Source: Burkholderiales bacterium (GTDB taxonomy: Bacteria > Pseudomonadota > Gammaproteobacteria > Burkholderiales > Casimicrobiaceae). From it: a stretch of 47,233 nt of DNA. The stretch's first letter is position 1; each line of letters starts with the position of its first letter. Both the position numbers and the translations under genes were made by a program. The stretch covers positions 1 through 47,233 of the forward strand of contig JADZDA010000140.1 of the NCBI GenBank assembly GCA_020851255.1, in the 5' to 3' direction. Under the pieces are notes generated by a model. It did no database searches, was not told where the DNA came from, and worked only from the letters and a program-made list of their open reading frames with translations. Below are positions 16,793-25,220 of the stretch, piece after piece.

Positions 16793-16926
16793 CGCGAGTC
16801 TCCTCGTGGGGCGCGGCCGCGTTGCGGCCGGGAGCGGGAGATTCCGATCGCGTCCGCGCCAGCCGCGGACCAGGCGACGGCCTGGGAGCGGCGCGAACCT
16901 TCGTCGACATGCGGATAGCGGATCAT
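16789..16926 (-). CDS. Predicted 45-residue ORF translationally coupled to DUF1127 gene
   Basis: ATG 16926 is preceded by GAGGAG about eight bases upstream on the minus strand, and the frame ends in TGA 16789-16791, sharing bases with the DUF1127 start codon (ATGA). The product starts MIRYPHVDEGSRRSQAV and is basic, with no membrane segment. Good ribosome binding site and exact overlap argue that it is translated; the lack of a recognisable family argues for caution. It may be a leader peptide that couples translation of the DUF1127 gene. Confidence 0.45.
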   Translation of the reverse strand: MIRYPHVDEGSRRSQAVAWSAAGADAIGISRSRPQRGRAPRGDSR

Positions 16927-16977
16927 CGGGAAGCTCCTCGGGGGCTGGCCCCGGGAATGGCCCGGGGTCCTGGGATG

Positions 16978-17049
16978 CTGGTAAGATTAGTGACACAGCG
17001 TCAGCCTGGGAAGCGCGTAGTTCCGACCATTCTGGTAAGCCTGACTGAC
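16978..17049. promoter_or_regulatory. Direct repeats in the LysR/DUF1127 divergent region, candidate LysR operator
   Basis: CTGGTAAGATTAGTGAC (16978-16994) and CTGGTAAGCCTGACTGAC (17032-17049) share CTGGTAAG and a trailing TGAC, 54 bp apart, about five helical turns. The first contains ATTAG, the complement of the CTAAT box known for GcvA. The second copy ends six bases before the LysR start codon. The location between the regulator and the divergent gene suits autoregulation. Binding is inferred. Confidence 0.45.
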
Positions 17050-17054
17050 CAACA

Positions 17055-18023
17055 ATGCCCCGTCCGCCACGCCTGCCGCTCGGCGCGATCACCGCGTTCC
17101 GCGAGGTCGCCGAACGGCAGAACCTGCGTGAGGCGGCGGAAGTCCTCCATCTGACGCACAGCGCGGTCAGCCAGCAGATCCGCGGGCTCGAAGGGCAGCT
17201 GGGCTTCGCGTTGTTCGATCGGCGCGGCAGGCGACTCATACTCAACGCGTCGGGCCAGGCGCTCCTGCGCAGCGTGCAATCCGCGCTGGCGCAGCTCGAC
17301 GAAGGCGTGCAGGCGGCCGCGGTGGCCGCGAGCGGAGGCGAACAGCGACTGCGCGTGACGGTGCTGCCGTCGTTCGCGAACCGGTGGCTGCTTCCGCGCA
17401 TCGGGCGCTGGCGCGAGCGGCATCCGGATCTCCCGCTCGAGATCGACGCGTCGATCCGGGCCGTCGATCTCGTGCGCGAGGGGTTCCACGCGGCGGTGCG
17501 ACAGGGCAAGGGCCCCTGGCCCGGACTCGAATCCGAGCGGCTGTTCGACCTGCCGCCGATCATCGTCGTCGGGTCGCCTGAGGCCGCGCGCCGGCTGGCC
17601 GGCGCCCAGCCGGAGGCGCTCGCGCGCGAGCCGCTGCTGGGCGAGCCGGACCTGTGGCGCGACTGGTTCGCCGCGGCCGGCGTGAACCTGCCGGTCAGAA
17701 CGGTCGCGGTGTTCAACGACGCCGGGCTGATGCTGCAGGCGGCCGAACAGGGACTGGGCCTGACATTGTCGCGGGAGATCCTCGCGGCCGATGCGCTCGT
17801 CGACGCTCGCCTCGTACGCCTCTCGCCGGTGGCGATCACGCATCCGGACGCGCAGCCGTACCACTTCGTCTTTCCGCCGGCGCTGCGCGCCTGGGGACCG
17901 CTCGTTTCGCTGCGCGAGTGGATGCGCGACGAGCTCGACCGGTCGTATCGCGCGCTCGCGCGCCTGAACGAGGGCGCTCGGTCGACGGCGCGCGGGCGCA
18001 CGCGCGCACGCGCGCGGACTTGA
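17055..18023 (+). CDS. LysR-family transcriptional regulator, GcvA type
   Basis: 322 residues. The N-terminal winged helix-turn-helix is clear: LGAITAFREVAERQNLREAAEVLHLTHSAVSQQIRGLE (8-45), then LGFALFDRRGRRLILNASG. The effector domain (about 95-295) follows the GcvA pattern: VTVLPSFANRWLLPRIGRW, IDASIRAVDLVREGFHAAVRQG, and VFNDAGLMLQAAEQGLGLTLSREIL. The C-terminal 25 residues are an Arg/Ala tail encoded by alternating CG-rich DNA. LysR regulators of this type usually control a divergent gene, here DUF1127 and its upstream small frame. The inducer cannot be told from sequence. Confidence 0.9.
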   Translation: MPRPPRLPLGAITAFREVAERQNLREAAEVLHLTHSAVSQQIRGLEGQLGFALFDRRGRRLILNASGQALLRSVQSALAQLDEGVQAAAVAASGGEQRLRVTVLPSFANRWLLPRIGRWRERHPDLPLEIDASIRAVDLVREGFHAAVRQGKGPWPGLESERLFDLPPIIVVGSPEAARRLAGAQPEALAREPLLGEPDLWRDWFAAAGVNLPVRTVAVFNDAGLMLQAAEQGLGLTLSREILAADALVDARLVRLSPVAITHPDAQPYHFVFPPALRAWGPLVSLREWMRDELDRSYRALARLNEGARSTARGRTRARART

Positions 18024-18178
18024 CGCCGATCGGAGTTTTCGCATCGCCGAGGGAGTAGGATCGCGGCCGGGGGGGTCGCGGATCGGTTCCGCGGTCGCAC
18101 GGCATGACATCGGCATCGAGCGCGCGGGACGGCGCCTGCGTGGACATCGCGGCGGCGAGCGAGCCGCGCGTGCGAACG

Positions 18179-19378
18179 ATGGCGCAACGGTGGTTGATAG
18201 TCGCGATCGTCGCGCTCGCGATGCTCGCGACCGCCTGGCTAAGCTACGAAGCCTACCGGTTCCTCGCGCGTCCGACTCGCATCGGCCCGCTCGCGATCCA
18301 TCCGGGCGCGCTCGACCTCGTCATGCTCCGCGAGATGGTCGTCGACTGGTGGCGAGGCGCACCGGTCTACAGCGGTCCCAGGGCGGCGCTCAACAATTAC
18401 CCGCCAGCGAGCATGATCGCGCTCGCGCCGATCTACGGCTGGTCGCCGGAGTCGGTCGCCGTCACGGTCTGGCTCGCCACCTTCGTCGCCGCGTTGGCCG
18501 CGCTGATCGCGCGGCTGGCGCGCGAGTGCGGCGCGAGGACCGGCGTCGAGCGCCTGGCCGCGGCACTGGTCGTGGTCGCGACCTATCCGGTCGGCGCGAC
18601 GCTCGGCAATGGACAGATCGGCGTGCACATCCTGCTCGCGATCGTGGCCGCGCTGCTGCTGCTGCGCGATCGCGCACCGTCGTGGCGACGCGACACGTTG
18701 GTGGCGGGCCTCCTTCTCCTCACGCTCGCCAAGCCGACGCTCGCCGGGCCGCTGGTGCTGGTCGCACTGGTGCTGCCCGGCGGCGTGCGCGCCTTCGTGC
18801 TCACGGCCGTTGGCTACGTCGGCCTCACCTGCGCGGCGTCGGCGGTGCGCGAGGAAGAATTCGTCTCGCTGCTGGGCCAGTTCCTCGCCCGCGGCTGGTC
18901 GCAGGCGATGCGCGGCGGCGAGTCGAACCTGCATCGGCTGCTCGCGAGCGCGGACCTCGTGGAGTGGATGCCGCACGCGTCGATCGCCACGGTCGCGCTG
19001 CTCACGCTGTTCCTGGTGCGTTGCCGCCGGGCCGAACCCTGGGCCCTGATCGGCGTCGCGGCGGTCGTCGCTCGCTTCTGGACCTACCACCGCTGGTACG
19101 ACGACATCCTGATCCTCCTGCCGCTGGTCGCGCTCGCGCGGATCGCCCTCGACGAATCGGCGGCGTATCGCGATCGCGTGGCGGCGCGGGTGCTGGGTGT
19201 CGCCACGGTGCTGCTGCTGCTCGCACCCGGAGGGCTCTATCTGCTGCCCAGCCCCTGGAACATCGGCTACCGCTACGGCCAGATCGCGCTGTGGATCGCC
19301 GACGCGGCGTTCCTCGCTTGGCTCGGCTGGCGCGGCGCGGCATCGGTCCCCGCCCGGGCGGATCCGGTCCGCGCCTGA
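18179..19378 (+). CDS. GT87-family (DUF2029) polytopic mannosyltransferase-like protein
   Basis: 399 residues from ATG 18179; an upstream in-frame ATG at 18104 adds 25 residues of poor quality. About ten hydrophobic segments, starting with LIVAIVALAMLATAWLSYEAY. The first periplasmic loop has the GT-C hallmark region: DLVMLREMVVDWWRGAPVYSG and NNYPPASMIALAPIYGW. Later loops include GNGQIGVHILL and RFWTYHRWYDDILILLPL. GT87 enzymes use polyprenyl-phosphate sugars on the outer face of the inner membrane. Substrate unknown. Followed on the same strand by a PaaK/CapK-like ligase, suggesting envelope polysaccharide or glycolipid work. Confidence 0.75.
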   Translation: MAQRWLIVAIVALAMLATAWLSYEAYRFLARPTRIGPLAIHPGALDLVMLREMVVDWWRGAPVYSGPRAALNNYPPASMIALAPIYGWSPESVAVTVWLATFVAALAALIARLARECGARTGVERLAAALVVVATYPVGATLGNGQIGVHILLAIVAALLLLRDRAPSWRRDTLVAGLLLLTLAKPTLAGPLVLVALVLPGGVRAFVLTAVGYVGLTCAASAVREEEFVSLLGQFLARGWSQAMRGGESNLHRLLASADLVEWMPHASIATVALLTLFLVRCRRAEPWALIGVAAVVARFWTYHRWYDDILILLPLVALARIALDESAAYRDRVAARVLGVATVLLLLAPGGLYLLPSPWNIGYRYGQIALWIADAAFLAWLGWRGAASVPARADPVRA

Positions 19379-19402
19379 GCGGATTCGGGGACCGTGATCC
19401 CC

Positions 19403-19408
19403 TACAAT
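19403..19408 (+). promoter_or_regulatory. Possible -10 element
   Basis: TACAAT is a good sigma70 -10 match in the 190-bp gap before the PaaK-like gene, directly after a small GGGGA/TCCCC hairpin (19387-19402). No good -35 is visible, so support is limited. Confidence 0.3.
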
Positions 19409-19568
19409 GACCCACGGCCGCGACGCCGATGGCGCGGCGGTGGCCACCCGCGCGGCGCGGGCATTCGGAGCAAGTCGATGAAGCGATGGGAGAGGGGATC
19501 GATCGCGGCGCCGCCCTGTCCCGGGGGCGCGGCGCTCGCGGCGCCCGCCGTCACGGTCGCCGCGCCGG

Positions 19569-20936
19569 GTGTGCGCGGATTGCGACGCCATCGCTGACCG
19601 GTCGCGCGTGCCGGGAATCCCGCGTTTGCGGCGTATCTTCGGTACCGCGGCGCTCGCCCGCGAGTTCGCCGGCCAGGCCCGCTTCGCTTTCCGCCCCCTC
19701 CCGGCAATCCGGCACGCGCAGTCGCGCCGGATACGCGCGATGGTCGAGCACGCCTGGCGGACCGTGCCGTTCTGGCGCGAGGCGATGCGCGAGCGCGGTC
19801 TCGCACCGCGGGACTTCCGCGGCGAAGCCGATCTCGCGCGCCTGCCGGTCGTCGAGCGCTCGGACCTGCAGCGCGATCCCGATCGCTTCCGCTCGACGGC
19901 TTTCCGCGACGCCGATCTCCTCGCGCTGCGCAGCGGCGGCAGCACCGGCGAGCCGATCACCGTCCGCCATGACACCGGATCGCTGCTCGCCAACGCCGCG
20001 CACGGCGAACGCGAGCGGTCGATCTGGGCCGGATCGCGCGTGCCGCGCTTCGGCTACCGCGAGGCGGTCGTCGTGCCGCCGTTCAACGCAGCGATCGAGG
20101 TCCAGCGGTTCTGCCGCGAGCGCGCCTGGCTGCCGGCCCGCGCCGACATCGACCGGCGCTACCTGTCGATGCTCGATCCGATCGACGAGGTGATCGCCGC
20201 GCTCGACGACTTCCGCCCGCACATCGTCCACAGCTACGGATCGTTCCTCGAGGCGTTGTTCGCGCGCGTGGAGGCGACCGGCGCGCCGTTCCACCGGCCC
20301 GCGCTCGTCACCTACTCGTCGGACGGCATGTCCGAGTCGGCGCGTGCGCGCATCGCCGGCGGGTTCGGCGTCCCGGTGTTCTGCACGTACCAGGCGGTCG
20401 AGATGTTCAAGATCGGCTTCGAGTGCGAGGCGCACGACGGCGTGCACGTCAACATCGACCTCTACCCGCTGCGACTCGACGCGGACGGCACGGTCATCGT
20501 GTCCAACCTGGTGAATCGCGCCACCGTGCTGCTGAACTACCGGCTCGCCGACGTCGTCGCGCCGATCGACGCCCGCTGCCCCTGCGGGCGCACGCTGCCC
20601 CGGATCACGCGTCCGCAGGGCCGCTCGGTCGAGTTCCTGCCCGCGCCGGACGGCGGGGTCGTCCATCCGCAGGCGATCCGCACGATCTTCACCGCCGAGC
20701 GCGGCGTCTGGCAGTACCAGGTCGACCAGATCGAGCCGGCGCGATTCGTCGTGCGCGTCGTGGCGGCGGCCGATTGCGACCGCGCGGCGGCCGCCCGGCG
20801 CATCGGCGAGGGATTCGCACACTGGTTCGGATCCGGCTCGGCGGTGGACGTCCGCTACGTCGACGCCCTCGAACGCACGGCGGGCGGCAAGCTGCGCCCG
20901 ATCCGCGCGCTCAGCCCGGCACCGCCGACACCCTGA
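19569..20936 (+). CDS. PaaK/CapK-like adenylate-forming ligase
   Basis: 455 residues from GTG 19569; GTG 19608 (VPGIPRLRR) is an equally plausible start. The protein follows the phenylacetate-CoA ligase/CapK layout: RAMVEHAWRTVPFWREAM, LPVVERSDLQRDP, the phosphate-binding loop LRSGGSTGEPITV, HIVHSYGSFLEALF, TYSSDGMS, and a C-terminal part with CPCGRTLPRI and AGGKLRPI. Stand-alone CapK-type proteins occur in capsule and exopolysaccharide clusters, where they are thought to activate an acyl or amino-acid group for sugar decoration. Neighbours (GT87, AsnB, GNAT) fit such a role. Its last 26 bases overlap the convergent asnB gene. Confidence 0.82.
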   Translation: MCADCDAIADRSRVPGIPRLRRIFGTAALAREFAGQARFAFRPLPAIRHAQSRRIRAMVEHAWRTVPFWREAMRERGLAPRDFRGEADLARLPVVERSDLQRDPDRFRSTAFRDADLLALRSGGSTGEPITVRHDTGSLLANAAHGERERSIWAGSRVPRFGYREAVVVPPFNAAIEVQRFCRERAWLPARADIDRRYLSMLDPIDEVIAALDDFRPHIVHSYGSFLEALFARVEATGAPFHRPALVTYSSDGMSESARARIAGGFGVPVFCTYQAVEMFKIGFECEAHDGVHVNIDLYPLRLDADGTVIVSNLVNRATVLLNYRLADVVAPIDARCPCGRTLPRITRPQGRSVEFLPAPDGGVVHPQAIRTIFTAERGVWQYQVDQIEPARFVVRVVAAADCDRAAAARRIGEGFAHWFGSGSAVDVRYVDALERTAGGKLRPIRALSPAPPTP

Positions 20937-22854
20937 GCGGCGGGCGCGCCGCCGGCCCGTGCAGGTCGTCGCGGCCGGCGACGAATTGCGCGTGCCACAA
21001 CTGCACACCGAGGATCGACGCGATCAGGTAGCCGTGGTCGTCGACGGCGCTCCGGTGTCGCGCGAGCAGCCGCTCGACCGCTTCCGGGCGGAAGATCCCC
21101 GCGTCGCGGATCGCGCGCGGCGCGAGCAGGTCGTTCGCGAAACCGGGCAGCTCGCCGCGCATCCACGACACCATCGGCACCTGCAGCCCGCGCTTGCGCC
21201 GCCAGGCGATCGGCGCGGGCAGCGTGTCGGCCATCGCGCGGCGCAGCACGTGCTTCTCGGTCAGTCCGCGCATCTTGACCCACGGGGGTATGCGTGCGGC
21301 GAACTCGACCAGCTCGTGGTCGAGGAAAGGCACACGCGCCTCGATCGAGCGGGACATCGACATCCGGTCGAGTCCCTGGACGATCGAATTCGCCATCCGG
21401 TTGCGCAGGTCGAGGTACTGGAGCCCCGCGAACGGGTGCCATCGGGAGAACCGCTCGGGGACCGGCTGCGCGTCGTCGATCGGACCGTCGCGGTCGATCC
21501 GGTCGAGGATGTCCGCCGACAGGACCTCGCGCGCCCGGGACTCGTTGCCGACCCGGCCGATGCTGCGCACGTAGCGCTCGAACCCGATCTCGCGCGGCCC
21601 CACGATCACGCCCGCGCCGCCCGGCCAGCGGCGGCGGATGCCGGGGAACGCGGCGATCATGCGGCGAAGCGGCAGCGGCAGCGCGAACACCGGTGCGAGC
21701 AGCTTGAGATGGCCGTACCAACGATAGCCGCCGAAGACCTCGTCGGCACCTTCGCCGGCGAGCGCCACCTTGCGCTCGGTCGCGGTCGCCTCCGCGATGA
21801 TCTGGATCGCGATCGACACGACGCCGTTGACGATGTCCTCGTTGTGCCACACGACGTCGGGGAACCGGTCGAGATCGGCCCTCGTGCACAGGGCGCGCCG
21901 CGCATCGAGCCGGAAGCCGGGATACGCGTCGAGCAGCGGGCCTGCGCGCGTCTCGTCGAACGCCGGATCCTCGAACGCGAGCGTGTAGGTGCGCAGCGGC
22001 GGGTCGACCATCCCCGACATCAGCGCGGCGACCGAGCTCGAATCGACGCCGCCGGACAACCATGCCGCCAGCGGGACGTCGGAGACGAGGTGCATGCGCA
22101 CCGTCTCGTCGAGCTTCGCGCGCAGGCCCTCGGCCCACTCGTCCGCCGAGGTGCGCCGGTCGTAGTCGCCGGCGTCGGGAAAGTCGAGGTCCCACCAGGT
22201 TTCGACGCGCGCGCGGCCGCCGGACCAGACCAGGCGTTGGCCGGGCGGCAGGCGTCTGACGCCTTCGACCAGCGTACGCGGCGTGATGACGCTGCCGTAG
22301 GAGAACACCTGCCGCAGCGCGTGGACATCGGGCACGCGCGCGACGAGTCCCGAAGCGAGGATCGCCTTGGGCTCGGAGCCGAACACCAGCGCGCCGCCGG
22401 TGACCGCGTAGTGCATCGGCTTGATGCCGATGCGGTCGCGGACCAGCAGCAGCTTGTGCGCCCGCGCGTCCCACAGCGCGATCGCGAACATCCCGCGCAG
22501 CGCGTGGACGAACCCGTCGCCGCGCTCCTCGTAGAGGTGGACGATGACTTCGGCGTCCGATCTCGTCCGGAAGCGGTGGCCGCGCGCCGTCAGGTCCGCG
22601 CGCAGCGCCGCGTGGTTGTAGATCTCGCCGTTGCACACGGCGACGACATCGCCGTCCTCCGAGGCGATCGGCTGGTCGCCGGTGGCGAGGTCGATGATCG
22701 CGAGGCGGCGGAATCCCAGGCCGATGCCGGGGGCGACGTGGAAGCCTTCGCCGTCCGGGCCGCGATGGCGCAGCGTGTCCGCCATGCGCCGGAGCATCGC
22801 CGGATCCGGGGCCTGCGCCGGGTCGGCCGGCGCGATGCCGGTGATGCCGCACAT
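20911..22854 (-). CDS. asnB: Glutamine-hydrolysing asparagine synthase family amidotransferase (AsnB)
   Basis: 647 residues from ATG 22854. This start gives MCGITG, so Cys2 becomes the N-terminal nucleophile after Met removal. Residues 1-200 are the class II glutamine amidotransferase domain (HRGPDGEGF, CNGEIYNH, SDAEVIVHLYEE, RDRIGIKPMHY). Residues about 230-620 are the synthetase domain, with the ATP-pyrophosphatase loop SGGVDS at 267-272, GEGADEVFGGY, and SIEARVPFLDHELVEF. Length and order match bacterial AsnB. It can make asparagine, but paralogues in polysaccharide loci amidate uronic acids, and the neighbourhood allows either. It is downstream of the GNAT gene on the same strand with a 4-bp gap. 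Confidence 0.92.
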   Translation of the reverse strand: MCGITGIAPADPAQAPDPAMLRRMADTLRHRGPDGEGFHVAPGIGLGFRRLAIIDLATGDQPIASEDGDVVAVCNGEIYNHAALRADLTARGHRFRTRSDAEVIVHLYEERGDGFVHALRGMFAIALWDARAHKLLLVRDRIGIKPMHYAVTGGALVFGSEPKAILASGLVARVPDVHALRQVFSYGSVITPRTLVEGVRRLPPGQRLVWSGGRARVETWWDLDFPDAGDYDRRTSADEWAEGLRAKLDETVRMHLVSDVPLAAWLSGGVDSSSVAALMSGMVDPPLRTYTLAFEDPAFDETRAGPLLDAYPGFRLDARRALCTRADLDRFPDVVWHNEDIVNGVVSIAIQIIAEATATERKVALAGEGADEVFGGYRWYGHLKLLAPVFALPLPLRRMIAAFPGIRRRWPGGAGVIVGPREIGFERYVRSIGRVGNESRAREVLSADILDRIDRDGPIDDAQPVPERFSRWHPFAGLQYLDLRNRMANSIVQGLDRMSMSRSIEARVPFLDHELVEFAARIPPWVKMRGLTEKHVLRRAMADTLPAPIAWRRKRGLQVPMVSWMRGELPGFANDLLAPRAIRDAGIFRPEAVERLLARHRSAVDDHGYLIASILGVQLWHAQFVAGRDDLHGPAARPPLRVSAVPG

Positions 22855-22858
22855 GGTG

Positions 22859-23578
22859 TCAGCGCTCCGCGCGCGCGGAGGCATTCCTGCGCGCGATCGC
22901 CGAGTCGAGCGTCAGCGGCGGACCGCGCCAGGGACGACGGACGATCCGCCGCGCGCCGGCGTAGCCGATCGCGACCAGCCATTCGTGCGCGTGGTAGCCG
23001 AGCTTGAGGCAGACCCGGATCGACGCGCGGTTCTCCGGGACCGACGCACCGTGGATGCGGTCGAGTCCGGCGGCGGCGAGCGCGGCGAGCTGGTGGCTGA
23101 CGAGGATCGTCCCGATGCCTCGCGATCGCCACGACGCGACCGAGTACATGTCGTGGTAGTAGGCGACGCCGGCGGGAAAATCGACGTCGGCGTCGAAATA
23201 GTCGACGCGCACGCGTCCGCTGCCCGTCCATCCGGCGGCGACGAGGTTGCCCTGGAATCGCACCGCGTGGCACACGCAGCCGGCGGCGAGTCGGGCCCGG
23301 ACCAGCGACGCCGGGGTGTCGGGGCGCAGGCGCAGGTAGTCGTCGACCGCCGCGGCGTCGAGGCGCTCGACCGTCGCGCCGGGCGGCGGCACCCGCGGTG
23401 GCGGCAGGTCGCGCAGCGACCGTTCGAAGACGATCATGCGCCGGTAGCCCAGGTGTGCGAGCGCCCCGGCGGCGAGGCGCCTCAGTCCCTGGTCCCGTGC
23501 CACCGCGACGACGCGGCGCGCGAGGCCGGGGGGTTCCGGCGTGGGCTCGCGGTGACCGCGCGAATCGACTCCCGCCAC
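22859..23578 (-). CDS. GNAT-family N-acetyltransferase
   Basis: 239 residues. After an N-terminal helical part the GNAT core runs from about residue 70 to 215: VERLDAAAVDDYLRLRP, RFQGNLVAAGWTGSGRVRVDYFDADVDF, the acetyl-CoA loop SVASWRSRGIGTILVSHQLAALA, and the late strand-helix ASVPENRASIRVCLKLGYHAHEW. The R-x-x-G-I-G signature for pyrophosphate binding is intact. It sits in a minus-strand run phoD-type gene, GNAT, asnB with gaps of 6 and 4 bp, so co-transcription is likely. The acceptor is unknown; an amino sugar of a surface glycan is a reasonable guess from context. Confidence 0.82.
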   Translation of the reverse strand: MAGVDSRGHREPTPEPPGLARRVVAVARDQGLRRLAAGALAHLGYRRMIVFERSLRDLPPPRVPPPGATVERLDAAAVDDYLRLRPDTPASLVRARLAAGCVCHAVRFQGNLVAAGWTGSGRVRVDYFDADVDFPAGVAYYHDMYSVASWRSRGIGTILVSHQLAALAAAGLDRIHGASVPENRASIRVCLKLGYHAHEWLVAIGYAGARRIVRRPWRGPPLTLDSAIARRNASARAER

Positions 23579-23584
23579 GGAACG

Positions 23585-25141
23585 CTAGGCCCGCTGGGGT
23601 CCGGGCCGGCCGCCGGCGACCACGTAGCGCGCCGCCGTGCGCAGGGTCGCGTTCGCATCGCCCGCATCCGAGATCGCCCGCAGGCTCGCCTCGCAGCGGT
23701 CGGCGGTCAACCGCAGGCTCACGTAGCCGCGCTCGTCGGAGCGGCCGTAGTGGACGTGCGGATTGAGCGGCAGCGCGCCGGCGACGCGCGATTGCGGCAG
23801 TCCTTCGCTGCTGATCGACGTGCCGCAGAACTCGCTCGCGATCACCCGGTCGGGCGGGTCGTCGACGCGGCGCTTCAGGTCGCAGACGTAGTGGCAATGG
23901 ACGTCGCCGGAGAGCACGACGGCGTTGTCGACGCGGCGCTCGGCGATCGCGTCGAGCAGGCGGTCGCGCGCGGCCGGATAACCGGCCCAGCCGTCGGTCC
24001 AGACGCGGCCTTCCTTCGTCCAGGTGAACGGGGCCATCAGCGTCTGCTGCGCGATCAGGTTCCAGCGGACGTCGCGGCGCGCGAGGCCGTCGTAGAGCCA
24101 GCGCTCCTGCTCGCGGCCCAGGATCGTCCGCGCGGGGAGCACGAGTTCCGGGCATGCGGCGACGTCGACGGTGTTCGAGCCGCCGCGACCCGGCGGCGGA
24201 CACGCGTGCCAGTCGCGGTACTGCCGGTCGTCGAGGACGTGGAAACGCGCGAGCGAGCCCCAGTCGTAGGCGCCGTACACGCGCAGGTCGGGTCCGGTCG
24301 GCCGCATCGACGGGGGGAGCGGCTGGTTCTCCCACCAGGCGCGGTAGGCGGCGGCGCGGCGGACGAGGAAATCCGGCGCGAGGTTCTCGCCGCGGTCGTT
24401 CGCGTAGTCGTTCTGGACCTCGTGGTCGTCCCAGGTGAGGATCCAGGGGAAATTCGCGTGGGCGCGCCGCAGGTCGGGATCGCTGCGGTAGAGCGCGTAG
24501 CGCGCGCGGTACTGGTCGAGCGTGACCGTCGGACCGTCGCCGTCGTGGCGGCGCACGCGACCGGACCGGGGCGCGCCCTCGTAGATGTAGTCGCCGAGGA
24601 AGACGATCGCGTCGAGCGGTTCGTCGGCGGCGTGGCGCCACGCGGCGTAACGTCCGGTCTCCCAGTGCTGGCACGAGGCGATCGCGAAGGCGAGCGGCGC
24701 GGTCGAGCCGGGCGCCGGTGCGGTGCGCGTGCGGCCGACGGGACTGCGCTCACCGCCGGCGGTGTAGCGATACCAGTACCAGCGGGCGGGATCGAGTCCC
24801 GCGACCTCGACGTGGACGCTGTGGCCGTCCTCCGCCCTCGCGGTCTCGCGGCCGCGCGCGACGACCGAGCCGAACGCCTCGTCGGCGGCGATCTCCCAGT
24901 CGACCGCGACCGGCCCCGACGGTCCGGCGGACGGCGCGATCCGCGTCCAGAGCACGACGCGATCGGCGCGCGGGCAACCGGAGGCGACGCCCAGCCCAAA
25001 CGGATCGGCGCGCCAGGCGATCGATGCCGTCCCGCAGCCGACGAGCGCCGGTGCCGCGCCGGCGGCGAGCGCGAGCGCGAGGAGCGAGCGTCGTCGCGGA
25101 TCGGGCGGGTCGGGCGGGTCGGTCGTCGGGCGCGTCGTCAT
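23585..25141 (-). CDS. PhoD-like alkaline phosphatase, Tat-exported lipoprotein
   Basis: 518 residues. The N-terminus has a Tat-like RRRSLL (16-21), a hydrophobic stretch and a lipobox LVGC with Cys36, so the protein is probably exported folded and lipidated. The PhoD N-terminal fibronectin-like domain follows (FGLGVASGCPRADRVVLWTR, VEVAGLDPARWYWYRY). The metallophosphatase core has IASCQHWETGRYAAW, FLGDYIYEG, TWDDHEVQNDY, WNLIAQQTLM and VLSGDVHCHYV. These are the metal-ligand motifs of PhoD enzymes, which are calcium/iron-dependent phosphodiester and monoester hydrolases. Six bases separate it from the GNAT gene. Physiological role in phosphate scavenging is inferred. Confidence 0.9.
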   Translation of the reverse strand: MTTRPTTDPPDPPDPRRRSLLALALAAGAAPALVGCGTASIAWRADPFGLGVASGCPRADRVVLWTRIAPSAGPSGPVAVDWEIAADEAFGSVVARGRETARAEDGHSVHVEVAGLDPARWYWYRYTAGGERSPVGRTRTAPAPGSTAPLAFAIASCQHWETGRYAAWRHAADEPLDAIVFLGDYIYEGAPRSGRVRRHDGDGPTVTLDQYRARYALYRSDPDLRRAHANFPWILTWDDHEVQNDYANDRGENLAPDFLVRRAAAYRAWWENQPLPPSMRPTGPDLRVYGAYDWGSLARFHVLDDRQYRDWHACPPPGRGGSNTVDVAACPELVLPARTILGREQERWLYDGLARRDVRWNLIAQQTLMAPFTWTKEGRVWTDGWAGYPAARDRLLDAIAERRVDNAVVLSGDVHCHYVCDLKRRVDDPPDRVIASEFCGTSISSEGLPQSRVAGALPLNPHVHYGRSDERGYVSLRLTADRCEASLRAISDAGDANATLRTAARYVVAGGRPGPQRA

Positions 25142-25220
25142 CGAGCGGCGGGTCGCGGCAGCGGACCATGCATCCTACCGCGGCGGCGGGACGACGCGGG
25201 AGCCCCGCTGTCGCAGGATG

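Noticed and set aside
19478-19597. A 39-codon frame before the PaaK-like gene
   Set aside because: Low-complexity Ala/Pro/Arg product with a weak ribosome binding site; it also overlaps the upstream candidate start of the ligase.
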